Source of the DNA: Microbispora bryophytorum
Lineage (GTDB): Bacteria; Actinomycetota; Actinomycetes; Streptosporangiales; Streptosporangiaceae
NCBI RefSeq assembly: GCF_006874465.1
Contig: NZ_VIRL01000024.1
Coordinates: 1-64,000 of the forward strand
Direction of reading: 5' to 3'
Length of the DNA: 64,000 nt
The notes below the pieces were generated by a model. It did no database searches. It was not told the DNA's origin and saw only the letters and a program-made list of their open reading frames with translations. Shown one piece after another: positions 7,893 to 16,473 of the stretch (within the stretch, counting starts at the first letter, position 1; each line of letters starts with the position of its first letter). The translations under genes and the position numbers were made by a program.

Positions 7893-9248
7893 TCAGCCGC
7901 AGCTGGTCGCGGTGTAGTCGGCCTCGTAGGACGTGGTGACCTTCTCGCCGTCGATGAGCGAGGTGCCCGTGACGGTGGCCTCGCCCGCGCCGATCTGCTT
8001 GGCCCGCGCGTTGAAGGACTGGTAGGCCTGCTTGCCCGGGGCCACGTCGGCCACGGTCTTGGAGCCGTACGGGGTGGTCAGCGTCACGGTCGCCGGCACG
8101 TCGCCGTCGTTGACGGCCGTGACCGCGACATACACCGACGAGCCCACGCAGCGGGACGAGGCGGTGACGGTCAGCGGCGTCTCGGCGGGCGGCGGCGCCA
8201 TGACGACCGTGAAGTCGGTGGTGGCGACGTCGGAGGTGTTGCCGGCCTTGTCGGTCGCCCGGTAGCTCACGGTGTGCGCCCCCTGCTGGTCGATCACGAG
8301 CGCCTTCGTGTACGACGCGAACGCCTGACCGTCGACCGCGTACTCCACCGTGTCCACACCGGACTCGGTGTCGGTCGCGGAGATGGTCACCGTGGCGGAC
8401 TCCACGTAGTCGCCATCGGCGTTCTTCTCACCCGACACATCCGCCGCCACCGTCGGCGGCGTGGTGTCCTTCGGCTGCGGGGCCACCACTGTGAACGTCA
8501 CCGACTGCACCTCAGAGGTGTTGCCGGCCTTGTCGGTCGCCCGATAGCTCACGGTGTGCTCGCCGACCTGGTTCACCGGCACCGGAGCCGTGTAGGCCTG
8601 GAACGCGCCAGCGTCCAGGGCGTACTCCACCGTGTCCACACCGGACTCGGTGTCGGTCGCGGAGACGGTCACCGCGGCGGACTCCACGTAGTCGCCATCG
8701 GCGTTCTTCTCGCCCGACACATCCGCCGCCACCGTCGGCGGCGTCGTGTCGGCGCTGGTGACCACGAGCTCGCCGACCATTCCCGAGTGACCGGGGATCG
8801 CGCAGTAGAAGCGGTACGTTCCGGGGGTGAGGTTCACCTGAACCTCGTGCCTGCCCCCGCTCGCGTCGAAGGGGCTGGCGACGAAGTTGACGTTGACGTC
8901 GTGGTTGTAGCCGGGGCTGGAGACGTCGAACGTCAGCGTGTGCGTCAGCCCGGAGGTGTTGCCGGTCGACGCGTTGGTCTCGAAGACGATCGTCGTAAGG
9001 CCGGCCTTCGCCGTGGTCGGCGCGGACTTGTACTGGGTGTAACTGTTGTCGGCGGTCCAGACGAGCGTCTGCTCCGCCGCCTGGACGGCCTGCTGACCCT
9101 GGTCCTGCGCCGCGGCTCCGACTCCCGACAGCCACACCGTCGGCAGTGCCACTGCCGCGATCACCAGGACCATGCGTCCGAGCGTGGCAGGGGTTCTGAG
9201 CGCCCTCCGCAAATCACCGAGGAAGCCCGACAAAGATCTGATGCGCAT
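7893..9248 (-). CDS. Secreted cupredoxin with two Ig-like repeats and a C-terminal domain shared with the laccase
   Basis: 451 residues from the ATG at 9248, preceded by GAGAGG; an upstream in-frame ATG at 9266 is possible. A long signal peptide (~1-47, with RR before a hydrophobic stretch) precedes a cupredoxin domain (~60-165) with a complete type-1 copper site: H103, C149, H154 and M157 in FYCAIPGHSGM. Two near-duplicate Ig-like repeats follow (~168-255 and ~261-350, each starting DTTPPTVAADVSG). Residues ~358-451 form a domain with C367 and C450, almost identical to the C-terminus of the laccase at 9937-11172. The protein is an extracellular blue-copper electron carrier or copper binder. 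Function is inferred from fold and neighbours. Confidence 0.85.
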   Translation of the reverse strand: MRIRSLSGFLGDLRRALRTPATLGRMVLVIAAVALPTVWLSGVGAAAQDQGQQAVQAAEQTLVWTADNSYTQYKSAPTTAKAGLTTIVFETNASTGNTSGLTHTLTFDVSSPGYNHDVNVNFVASPFDASGGRHEVQVNLTPGTYRFYCAIPGHSGMVGELVVTSADTTPPTVAADVSGEKNADGDYVESAAVTVSATDTESGVDTVEYALDAGAFQAYTAPVPVNQVGEHTVSYRATDKAGNTSEVQSVTFTVVAPQPKDTTPPTVAADVSGEKNADGDYVESATVTISATDTESGVDTVEYAVDGQAFASYTKALVIDQQGAHTVSYRATDKAGNTSDVATTDFTVVMAPPPAETPLTVTASSRCVGSSVYVAVTAVNDGDVPATVTLTTPYGSKTVADVAPGKQAYQSFNARAKQIGAGEATVTGTSLIDGEKVTTSYEADYTATSCG

Positions 9249-9936
9249 ATACCGTGTACCTCTCATGATCTGATGCGCCGGCCGGCGGACATCGTGCTTT
9301 GGCCGACGTCACTCCGAGGGCGTGCCGGGCGGGAGTGCTCGCGCACGCGGGCGTCGCGAAACTCGCCAAGGGGTGTCGGCCTCGGAGCGGTGGTAGGTCT
9401 GGCGGCCATAACGGGCGGCGTCGCCACGCCCAGAGTCAGGGCGACGTTCCCCTTATGATCACGGCGCGGCGCCAGGCGGGTGGCCGGGGTATGCGAAGAG
9501 GTCTCTTCGGCCCATCGTCCGCTCCTTCGGTTGTGGGGGGGCAACAGCAACCTTCGGAAGAACTACCTGATCGGCCGCAGTGGTCACTGGGCTCGCCGGC
9601 GACGACATCGGTGCCGTGACGTCCTCCATCCCTTCAGAGGCTGGTGGCCGCTCTTCAGGCGCTTCGGCTGGAAAACGTAACATTCTGGCTGCATTTAGTC
9701 CACAACCATTACTAAGTTGACTCGTTCGTTACCATACTTACTGAAGAAATCAGCAAAAGACCCCGTACGCATCGAGGAAAGTGCCCTCACACCTGCCCGA
9801 ATTCCACCTCCGGATCGACACGGCCGACGCTCCGCGGACCGGCCTCGGGTCCCGACCCTCACGTCGTATCCGCCGGCATCACGGACCACCCCCCCGCTCG
9901 CCGCGCCCAGGCGAGCGCCGTCCTTGATTGGGAACC
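9249..9936. other. Divergent regulatory gap without a recognisable gene
   Basis: The 688 nt between the divergent cupredoxin and laccase genes hold no ORF with credible coding character. A markedly AT-richer stretch at ~9675-9770 probably contains promoters. I saw no CueR- or CsoR-like operator. The last ~130 nt form the laccase leader that is duplicated upstream of the second laccase. Confidence 0.5.
9895..9917 (+). promoter_or_regulatory. Leader stem-loop before laccase 1
   Basis: CGCTCGCC (9895-9902), a 7-nt loop and GGCGAGCG (9910-9917) form an 8-bp stem ~20 nt before the ATG. The same stem with a near-identical loop precedes laccase 2 (11291-11313). It is conserved within a duplicated leader, and no standard ribosome-binding site follows it. 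A translational role is possible. Confidence 0.45.
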
Positions 9937-11172
9937 ATGACCGAGAAAAGCACTGATGTGACGCGACACAAGCTGTCCCGTCGCGCCTTCGCCACAACCG
10001 CGGCGACAGCCGCCGCGATCGCGCCGTTCGCCGTGTCGAGTCAGGCCACCGCGGCGCCTGCGGACAAGACAGCGGGCAGGACCGCGGGCGAGCCGGGCGA
10101 CGTCCGCCGCATCACCCTCTACGTGGACAACCTGCCGAACGGTCAGCTGGGCTACGGCCTGGAGCCCGGCAAGCCCACGATCCCCGGCCCCCTCATCGAG
10201 ATGATCGAGGGCGAGACCCTCGAGATCGAGCTGGTCAACAACGCCGACGTGACCGCCAGCCTGCATGTGCACGGAGTGGATTACGAATGGGACAGTGACG
10301 GCACGCGGATGAACAGCAGCGTGGTGGAGCCGGGAGGCCGGTACGTCTACACCTGGCGCACCCACGCCCAGATCGACCGGACGGACGGCACCGTCGCCCC
10401 GGGCAGCGCGGGCTACTGGCACTACCACGACCACGTCGTGGGAACCGACCACGGCACGGGCGGCATCCTGCGCGGGCTCTACGGGCCGGTCGTGGTACGC
10501 CGCACGGGCGACACACTCCCCGACAAGACCTTCACCATCGTCTTCAACGACATGACGACCAACAACCTCACCCCCGCGCCCGACTTCACCGCCGAACTCG
10601 GCGAACGGGTGGAGTTCATCGTCATCGCCCACGGAAACGTCTTCCACACCTTCCACATCCACGGACACCGCTGGGCCGACAACCGCACCGGCATGATCGA
10701 GGACCCGGAGGACCCGAGCCGGATCATCGACACCAAGACCACAGGACCCGCCGAGTCGTTCGGCTTCCAGGTCATCGCCGGCGAACGCGTCGGCCCCGGG
10801 AAGTGGATGTACCTCTGCCACGTACAGGACTATTCCGACAAGGGGCTGGCCGGGACGTTCACGGTGACCGGCGCGAGCGAGAGCGTGCCGCTGACCGTCA
10901 CCGCTTCGTCCCGCTGCGTGGGCTCGTCGGTGTACGTCGCGGTCACCGCCGTCAACGACGGCGACGTGCCGGCGACCGTGACGCTGACCACCCCGTACGG
11001 CACCAAGACCGTGGCCGACGTGGCCCCGGGCAAGCAGGCCTACCAGTCCTTCAACGCGCGGGCCAAGCAGATCGACGCGGGCAAGGCCACCGTCACGGGC
11101 ACCTCGTTCATCAACGGCAAGAAGGTCACCACGTCCTACGAGGCCGGCTACACCGCGACCAGCTGCGGCTGA
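9937..11172 (+). CDS. Tat-exported two-domain laccase-like protein with degenerate T1 copper site
   Basis: 411 residues. A twin-arginine signal (LSRRAF, residues 13-18, signal to ~40) precedes two cupredoxin domains as in small laccases of the SLAC type. HVHG (H110, H112), WHYHDH (162-166) and HTFHIHGH (237-244) are intact. The last motif, normally HCHxxxHxxxxM, reads L293-C294-H295, Tyr299 and Leu304. Two T1 ligands (His and axial Met) and one trinuclear-cluster His are therefore lost, while Cys294 is retained. Residues ~318-411 are the same disulfide-type domain that ends the neighbouring cupredoxin. Ordinary laccase activity is doubtful. It may bind copper, form mixed trimers with laccase 2, or work with the cupredoxin. 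Confidence 0.85.
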   Translation: MTEKSTDVTRHKLSRRAFATTAATAAAIAPFAVSSQATAAPADKTAGRTAGEPGDVRRITLYVDNLPNGQLGYGLEPGKPTIPGPLIEMIEGETLEIELVNNADVTASLHVHGVDYEWDSDGTRMNSSVVEPGGRYVYTWRTHAQIDRTDGTVAPGSAGYWHYHDHVVGTDHGTGGILRGLYGPVVVRRTGDTLPDKTFTIVFNDMTTNNLTPAPDFTAELGERVEFIVIAHGNVFHTFHIHGHRWADNRTGMIEDPEDPSRIIDTKTTGPAESFGFQVIAGERVGPGKWMYLCHVQDYSDKGLAGTFTVTGASESVPLTVTASSRCVGSSVYVAVTAVNDGDVPATVTLTTPYGTKTVADVAPGKQAYQSFNARAKQIDAGKATVTGTSFINGKKVTTSYEAGYTATSCG

Positions 11173-11290
11173 CCCGGCTTCGAAATTCCCTCTTTCCTTC
11201 GCGAATTCCTCCGGATCGGCACGGCCGCGCCTCGACCCCGACCCCCAGGTCGCATCCGCTGGCTCGCCGTCGGCATCACGGACCACCCCC

Positions 11291-11313
11291 CGCTCGCCTC
11301 GCCCAGGCGAGCG
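11291..11313 (+). promoter_or_regulatory. Leader stem-loop before laccase 2
   Basis: An 8-bp stem CGCTCGCC / GGCGAGCG with loop TCGCCCA lies ~20 nt upstream of the ATG. It is the second copy of the duplicated leader also found before laccase 1. Confidence 0.45.
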
Positions 11314-11332
11314 CCGTCCTCGATTGGGAATC

Positions 11333-12370
11333 ATGACCGAGAAAAGCACTGATGTGACGCGACGCCTGCTCTCCCGGCGCCTCTTCGCCACCACCGCGGC
11401 GACAGCCGCGGCGATCGCGCCGTTCGCCGTGGCGAGCCAGGCAACCGCGCAATCACCCGAGAAGACCACAGCCAAGGCCGCCGGCAGGACCGCGGGCGAG
11501 CCGGGCGACGTCCGCCGCATCACCCTCTACGTGGACAACCTGCCGAACGGTCAGCTGGGCTACGGCCTGGAGCCCGGCAAGCCCACGATCCCCGGCCCCC
11601 TCATCGAGATGATCGAGGGCGAGACCCTCGAGATCGAGCTCGTCAACAACGCCGACGTCACCGCCAGCCTGCATGTGCACGGAGTCGACTACGAGACGAC
11701 CAGCGACGGCACGCGGATGAACAGCAGCGTGGTGGAGCCGGGAGACCGGTACGTCTACACCTGGCGCACCCACGCCCCGACCGACCGCCCGGACGGCACC
11801 ATCGAACCCGGCAGCGCGGGCTACTGGCACTACCACGACCACGTGGTGGGAACCGACCACGGCACGGGCGGCATCCTGCGCGGACTCTACGGGCCGGTCG
11901 TGGTACGCCGCACAGGCGACACACTCCCCGACAAGACCTTCACCGTCGTCTTCAACGACATGACGACCAACAACCTCACCCCGGCGCCCGACTTCACCGC
12001 CGAACTCGGCGAACGGGTGGAGTTCGTCGTCATCACCCACGGAAACTTCTTCCACACCTTCCACATCCACGGACACCGCTGGGCCGACAACCGCACCGGC
12101 CTGCTGAAAGGCCCGCAGGACCCGAGCCGGATCATCGACACCAAGACCACAGGACCCGCCGAGTCGTTCGGCTTCCAGGTCATCGCCGGCGAACGCGTCG
12201 GCCCCGGAATGTGGATGTACCACTGCCACGTACAGAGCCACTCCGACATGGGAATGGCCGGGATGTTCACGGTGACCGACGCGGACGGGAACGTGCCGGG
12301 CCACTCCATGGACGACATGTCCGGCCACTCCATGGACGACATGCCGGGCCACTCCATGGGCGGCTCGTAA
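11333..12370 (+). CDS. Tat-exported two-domain laccase (small laccase) with Met/His-rich tail
   Basis: 345 residues. The twin-arginine signal is LSRRLF (13-18). All copper motifs are present: HVHG (H114, H116), WHYHDH (166-170), HTFHIHGH (241-248) and HCH (297-299) with H303 and M308, so T1, T2 and T3 sites are complete. Trimeric small laccases oxidise phenols and reduce O2 to water outside the cell. The tail contains three GHSM units (GHSMDDM twice, then GHSMGG), a likely copper-scavenging element. It is a tandem duplicate of the upstream gene, including the leader; the two differ mainly after residue ~290. Confidence 0.92.
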   Translation: MTEKSTDVTRRLLSRRLFATTAATAAAIAPFAVASQATAQSPEKTTAKAAGRTAGEPGDVRRITLYVDNLPNGQLGYGLEPGKPTIPGPLIEMIEGETLEIELVNNADVTASLHVHGVDYETTSDGTRMNSSVVEPGDRYVYTWRTHAPTDRPDGTIEPGSAGYWHYHDHVVGTDHGTGGILRGLYGPVVVRRTGDTLPDKTFTVVFNDMTTNNLTPAPDFTAELGERVEFVVITHGNFFHTFHIHGHRWADNRTGLLKGPQDPSRIIDTKTTGPAESFGFQVIAGERVGPGMWMYHCHVQSHSDMGMAGMFTVTDADGNVPGHSMDDMSGHSMDDMPGHSMGGS

Positions 12371-12418
12371 CGGCGACGCCCCATCCGTCCGAACCGGGGC
12401 TTCGGCTGGGAGCACTCC

Positions 12419-13612
12419 CTATGCCGTGAAGATCTCTTCCCTGGCCTGGTCGAGCGCGGCGAGGACGGCGCCGCGCAACACCGGGTTGCCCTCCACCTGG
12501 CCCGTGACGACCTGCGGCGGGACCGGGCAGATGCGCGCGACCGCCTCTTCCACGCGGGTGGTCAGCGCCGCCCCGCCGGCCCGGCAGACCTCTCCGTCCA
12601 GCACCACGAGACCGGGGTCGAGCACCACGCACACCGACGCGACGCCGAGGGCGAGCCGCGAGGCGACCTCGTCGAGCAGGGGCTCGCCCGCGGTCCCGGC
12701 GGCGACGGCCGCGGTCACGCAGTCGGCGGCGGTGTTCCCGGCGAAGCCGTGCCCGCGGGCCAGTTCGGTGACGGCCTCGGAGCTGACCAGCGACTGCAGG
12801 CCTCCCCCGAGCGACGGCAGGCGCCCGGGCACCGCCCTGACGTCGTCCGCGAGCGGCACGCCGGGCACCGGGAGGTAGCCGATCTCCCCCGCGCTGCCCG
12901 ACCGGCCCCGGTGCAGCCGTCCGCCCAGCACGACGGCCAGGCCGATGCCCCGGCCCACCCACACGAGCACGAAGTCGTCCACCTCCTGGGCGGACCCCTT
13001 CGCCCGTTCGGCGATCGCGGCGAGATTGACGTCGTTCTCGATCGTGACGTCCCGGCGCAGGTCGCGTGCCAGCGCCTCGTGGATGCCCTCGTGCCACTGC
13101 GGCAGGTCGAAGGAGAACCGCACGTCGCCGGTGCGGGGGTCGACGACGCCGGGCGTGCCGATGACCACGCCACGCAGCCGCGACAGCGCCACCTTCGCGC
13201 TCCTGCACGCCTTCATCACGGCCGCGTGCACCAGCGACACCGGGTCGTCCCGCCCCTCGGGGGAGGCCGTCACCTCGGCCACCACGTCGCCGTTGATGTC
13301 GGCGATCGCCGCAGACACCCGATCGGGTCCCACCTCGAGCCCCGCGACGTACGCGCAGGAGGCGATCACGCCGTACAGGGCGGCGTTGGGCCCCCGATTG
13401 CCCGCCTGCTCCCCCACGACTTCCACCAGGCCGCGCTCCTCCAGACGGGCCAGCGTCTGGGACGCGGTGACCTTGGACAGGCCGGTGAGCTCCCCGATCT
13501 GGCCGCGCGTCAGGGGACCCGAGGCGAGCAGCAGCTCCAGGGCGGACCGGTCGTTGATCTCCCGGAGCAGCCGGGGCACGCCAGGACGTCGCTCCATGCT
13601 CCTGCTTCCCAT
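12419..13612 (-). CDS. ROK-family transcriptional repressor (ROK2)
   Basis: 397 residues from the ATG at 13612, which has GGAG 9 nt upstream; the frame stays open to 13702 and another ATG lies at 13597. The N-terminal winged helix (LTRGQIGELTGLSKVTASQT) and ROK domain (SAGEIGYLPVPG) are strongly similar to ROK1, including the missing CxCGxxGCxE zinc motif. It is convergent with laccase 2 and divergent from a membrane-phosphatase-like gene. A block resembling the ROK1 operator lies at 13709-13734. Its target sugar and regulon are unknown. Confidence 0.88.
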   Translation of the reverse strand: MGSRSMERRPGVPRLLREINDRSALELLLASGPLTRGQIGELTGLSKVTASQTLARLEERGLVEVVGEQAGNRGPNAALYGVIASCAYVAGLEVGPDRVSAAIADINGDVVAEVTASPEGRDDPVSLVHAAVMKACRSAKVALSRLRGVVIGTPGVVDPRTGDVRFSFDLPQWHEGIHEALARDLRRDVTIENDVNLAAIAERAKGSAQEVDDFVLVWVGRGIGLAVVLGGRLHRGRSGSAGEIGYLPVPGVPLADDVRAVPGRLPSLGGGLQSLVSSEAVTELARGHGFAGNTAADCVTAAVAAGTAGEPLLDEVASRLALGVASVCVVLDPGLVVLDGEVCRAGGAALTTRVEEAVARICPVPPQVVTGQVEGNPVLRGAVLAALDQAREEIFTA

Positions 13613-13708
13613 CGTCTGAGTCTCCGGCTCGCCGTCGGTGCGCCCACCCATGCCCCTCCGGTTCGCCCGGCCCCCGGCGGCGCTTCGACCACGTGCGCCC
13701 ATGAATGA

Positions 13709-13734
13709 ACAACAAGGTTTCCAGCAAGCTTAGC
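13709..13734. promoter_or_regulatory. Putative ROK2 operator
   Basis: This 26-nt block matches the ROK1-linked block at 2763-2788 in 18 of 26 positions, including the core GTTTC and the terminal TTAGC. It lies ~97 nt upstream of the ROK2 start, in the gap before the divergent membrane gene. Confidence 0.45.
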
Positions 13735-13808
13735 GACCCGGCAAAGGCGGAGAACGCCCCAGGTCGAACGTGTTGGTAACGCTCCCACCCTTCATGAGGA
13801 TGGCTCAT

Positions 13809-15908
13809 ATGAGCCCCGAAGGGAGTGCCATGACCGAGACGGCCGGGCAACCGCACACCACACCGGCCCGCGGCCTTCCCGCTCCCCCGTGGCCACTGGT
13901 CATGCTCGTGACGGGTGTCGCGCTCCTGTTCGACGTGGTGCGGGTGTTCCTGCCGTCCCTCATCACCCTGTACGGCAGAGCGGGCGAGACCGACCCCGCG
14001 AGCATGGGGATGTACGCCGCGCTGTGGTTCGTCCTGCCGTTCGCCGCCGTCCCCGTGGCGCGGCTCACCTCGCCCCGGATCGTCAGGACGGCGGGCGCGG
14101 TGGCACTCGTCGCGGCCCGGCTCGGCCTGCAGGCCGCGGACGGGGGCACGCCCCAGCTTCTGCTCGCCTCCACCGGGGTCACGGCGGGCCTGGTCTTCCT
14201 CTACGGCTGCGCGCGGACGGTGGCGGGCACGTGGGTGCCGGCCGGGCTCGTCGGCGGCCTGGCCGGCGCGTCGATCCTCCACCTGGCCCTCGACCGGGTG
14301 GACCTCGTCTGGCGGGGAGGGCCGCTCCCCTGGCTCGCCGTCGTCGCGCTCTGCGCCGCCTTCCTCTGCGCCGCCTTCCTGCGGCCCGTACGGCTGTCGC
14401 CCGCGTCGCCCGTCCCCGCCCCGGCGGCCGTGTGGTTCGCCTTCGGCCCGATGCTCATGCTCGCGGGCATGTACTGCGGCGGCCCGGCCACACTCGCGCG
14501 GGACACCGGGCAGCACAGCGGGCAGCACGGCGCGCCCTTCACCGCCCTGGCGGTCGCGCTCCAGGTCGCCGCGCTGTGCGCCGCCGTCGTCTGTGCCTGG
14601 ACGACATCGTGGGGCGTGAGGACGCGGCGGAGCCGGTGGGCGTCGTGGGATTTGGCGGCCGGGCTCTTCCTCGTCGCCGGGGTGGCGGCGGCCGAGATCG
14701 GCGTGCAGGGCCTGCCCGCCCTCGTGACGACGGTCGCCCTCGGGGCCTGCGCCGGCGCCGCCGGACGACAGGCGGGCGCCGCCGCGGAGAGCGCAGGCGG
14801 GCACCCGGGCGTCGCGGAGAGCGCAGACGGGCACGCGGCTGTTACGCGCACGGGCGGGCGCGGGGACACAGGCCGGCGCGGGGGCGTCGCGGCGCTGGGC
14901 GGGATGCTCGTGTTCCTGGCCGGGGCGTTCCTCTACTACGCGGCCTTCGACACGGATCTGGGCTTCCCCAACGCGCTGGTCCCGGTGGCCGTGGCCGTCC
15001 TGGTCGCCGTCCTGGTCGCCGTCGTGGCCGTGCCCGCGGGCCGGCGGCACCGGACCGCCGGGATCGACGCACAGGCTGCCCGGCGGGCGCCACGCCGATG
15101 GGTGTTGATCGCGCTGTCCCTGGCCCTGCCGCCCGCCCTCCTGACCGGCATCCTCACCTGGCAGTCGCCGCCCGCGACGAAATCGATCACCGGGAACGAG
15201 TTCACGCTCGTGGCGTACAACATCCGGATGGGCTTCGGGCTCGGCGGGCGGCTCGACCTCGACCGCATCGCCGCCTGGGCCGCGACGCGGCGTCCCGACG
15301 TGGTGCTGCTCAGCGAGGTGGACCGGGGCTGGCTGCTCAACGGCGGACACGACGACCTGGCGAGGATCGCCCGCGGCCTGGGCATGCGCTACTACTTCGC
15401 CCCCGCCGCGGACCGGCTCTGGGGCGACGCGCTGCTCACGAACCTGCCCGTCGCCGAGATCGGCTCGACCCGGCTCGGGCGGCACGGATACCCGACGGGC
15501 GCGCAGGCCCAGTCGATCGTGCTGGACGTCGGCGGCCACGAGGTGGGAATCGTGAACACGCACCTGCAGGAGCCGCGCGGGCAGGCGCCCGAGGTGGCGG
15601 CGATCGCCCGGCGGCTCGCCGCGAACACCCCGTCATCCGGCGCCGGCGAGGCCGGTACGCGACCGGTGATCGTGGCGGGAGACCTCAACACGACGCCGTC
15701 CGATCCCCAGATGCGCGTGCTGGAGGCCGCGGGCCTGTCCGACCCCCTGCGGGCGCTCGGCGACCCGCCGACCTCGCCCGCCGACGCCCCCGTGCGGCGC
15801 ATCGACCACGTGCTGATCTCCGCCGGGCTCACCGCGGTGGCGGCCGTCGCGCCCCGGGTGCGGTTCTCCGACCACCTCCCGCTCGTCGTACGGCTCCGGC
15901 TCGATTAG
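13809..15908 (+). CDS. Multi-TM protein with C-terminal endonuclease/exonuclease/phosphatase domain
   Basis: 699 residues from the ATG at 13809 (GAGG 9 nt upstream); the ATG at 13830 with GGGAG is an alternative. About 11-12 hydrophobic segments span residues ~30-460, interrupted by an Ala/Gly-rich loop with short AESAxGH repeats. The last ~240 residues are an EEP-superfamily hydrolase with YNIRMG, SEVDR, GDLNTTPSDP and SDHLPLVVR, the complete metal-dependent active site. After the last membrane segment the domain should face one side of the membrane; extracellular is plausible. Substrate candidates are phosphodiesters such as phospholipid headgroups or nucleic acids. The order (membrane first, EEP last) resembles uncharacterised actinobacterial proteins. 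Confidence 0.82.
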   Translation: MSPEGSAMTETAGQPHTTPARGLPAPPWPLVMLVTGVALLFDVVRVFLPSLITLYGRAGETDPASMGMYAALWFVLPFAAVPVARLTSPRIVRTAGAVALVAARLGLQAADGGTPQLLLASTGVTAGLVFLYGCARTVAGTWVPAGLVGGLAGASILHLALDRVDLVWRGGPLPWLAVVALCAAFLCAAFLRPVRLSPASPVPAPAAVWFAFGPMLMLAGMYCGGPATLARDTGQHSGQHGAPFTALAVALQVAALCAAVVCAWTTSWGVRTRRSRWASWDLAAGLFLVAGVAAAEIGVQGLPALVTTVALGACAGAAGRQAGAAAESAGGHPGVAESADGHAAVTRTGGRGDTGRRGGVAALGGMLVFLAGAFLYYAAFDTDLGFPNALVPVAVAVLVAVLVAVVAVPAGRRHRTAGIDAQAARRAPRRWVLIALSLALPPALLTGILTWQSPPATKSITGNEFTLVAYNIRMGFGLGGRLDLDRIAAWAATRRPDVVLLSEVDRGWLLNGGHDDLARIARGLGMRYYFAPAADRLWGDALLTNLPVAEIGSTRLGRHGYPTGAQAQSIVLDVGGHEVGIVNTHLQEPRGQAPEVAAIARRLAANTPSSGAGEAGTRPVIVAGDLNTTPSDPQMRVLEAAGLSDPLRALGDPPTSPADAPVRRIDHVLISAGLTAVAAVAPRVRFSDHLPLVVRLRLD

Positions 15909-15974
15909 GCCCGGACGGACCGTGTCGGCGGGCGGGCGTCCTACCGATGCCAACCAGGCGGGATAATCGACTAC

Positions 15975-16439
15975 ATGCGACTTTCTGCCCGTGTCGACTA
16001 CGCCCTCCGTGCCGCCGCCGAACTCGCCGCGGCGGGTGAGGGACCCACCACGGTGGGCGAGCTGGCCAAGGAGCAGGAGATGCCCCCCAAATATCTGGAG
16101 AACATCCTGCTGCAGATGCGCCGCGCCGGACTGGTGCGCGGACAGCGCGGCCCAGAGGGGGGCTATGTCCTGGCACGCCCGGCCAGTCAGATCTCACTCG
16201 CCGACGTGATCCGCGCGGTGGACGGGCCGCTGGCCAACGTGCGCGGCGAGCGGCCCGAGCACGTCGGCTACCAGGGCGCCGCCCAGGCCCTGCAGCAGGT
16301 GTGGATCGCGCTGCGGGCGAGTGAGCGGGCCATTCTCGAAGAGGTCACCCTGGAGCAGATCGCCAAGGGCGAGCTGCCGCCCCGGGTGACCGATCTCGCC
16401 GCCGACCCGGCGGCGTGGAACTCGCACACGCCGGTGTGA
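15975..16439 (+). CDS. Rrf2-family transcriptional regulator lacking cysteines
   Basis: 154 residues. It starts MRLSARVDYALRAA, the classic Rrf2 N-terminus, with a winged helix (~10-70, PPKYLENILLQMRRAGLV) and dimerisation helix. IscR and NsrR carry three cysteines for an Fe-S cluster; this protein has none, so cluster-based sensing is excluded. A GATAAT hexamer ends ~10 nt before the ATG and no ribosome-binding site is seen, so the message may be leaderless. The Nei-like gene follows after 34 nt and may be co-transcribed. Confidence 0.9.
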   Translation: MRLSARVDYALRAAAELAAAGEGPTTVGELAKEQEMPPKYLENILLQMRRAGLVRGQRGPEGGYVLARPASQISLADVIRAVDGPLANVRGERPEHVGYQGAAQALQQVWIALRASERAILEEVTLEQIAKGELPPRVTDLAADPAAWNSHTPV

Positions 16440-16473
16440 GCCGCCTGAACCCGATCCTCCCGGGAGGAGAGCC

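Noticed and set aside
9267-9936. Small genes in the cupredoxin/laccase gap
   Set aside because: Short frames there lack ribosome-binding sites and show no coding-like codon use.
12267-15563. 1098-codon minus-strand reading frame
   Set aside because: Arg/Gly/Pro-rich shadow of ROK2 and the membrane-EEP gene; no domain is recognisable.
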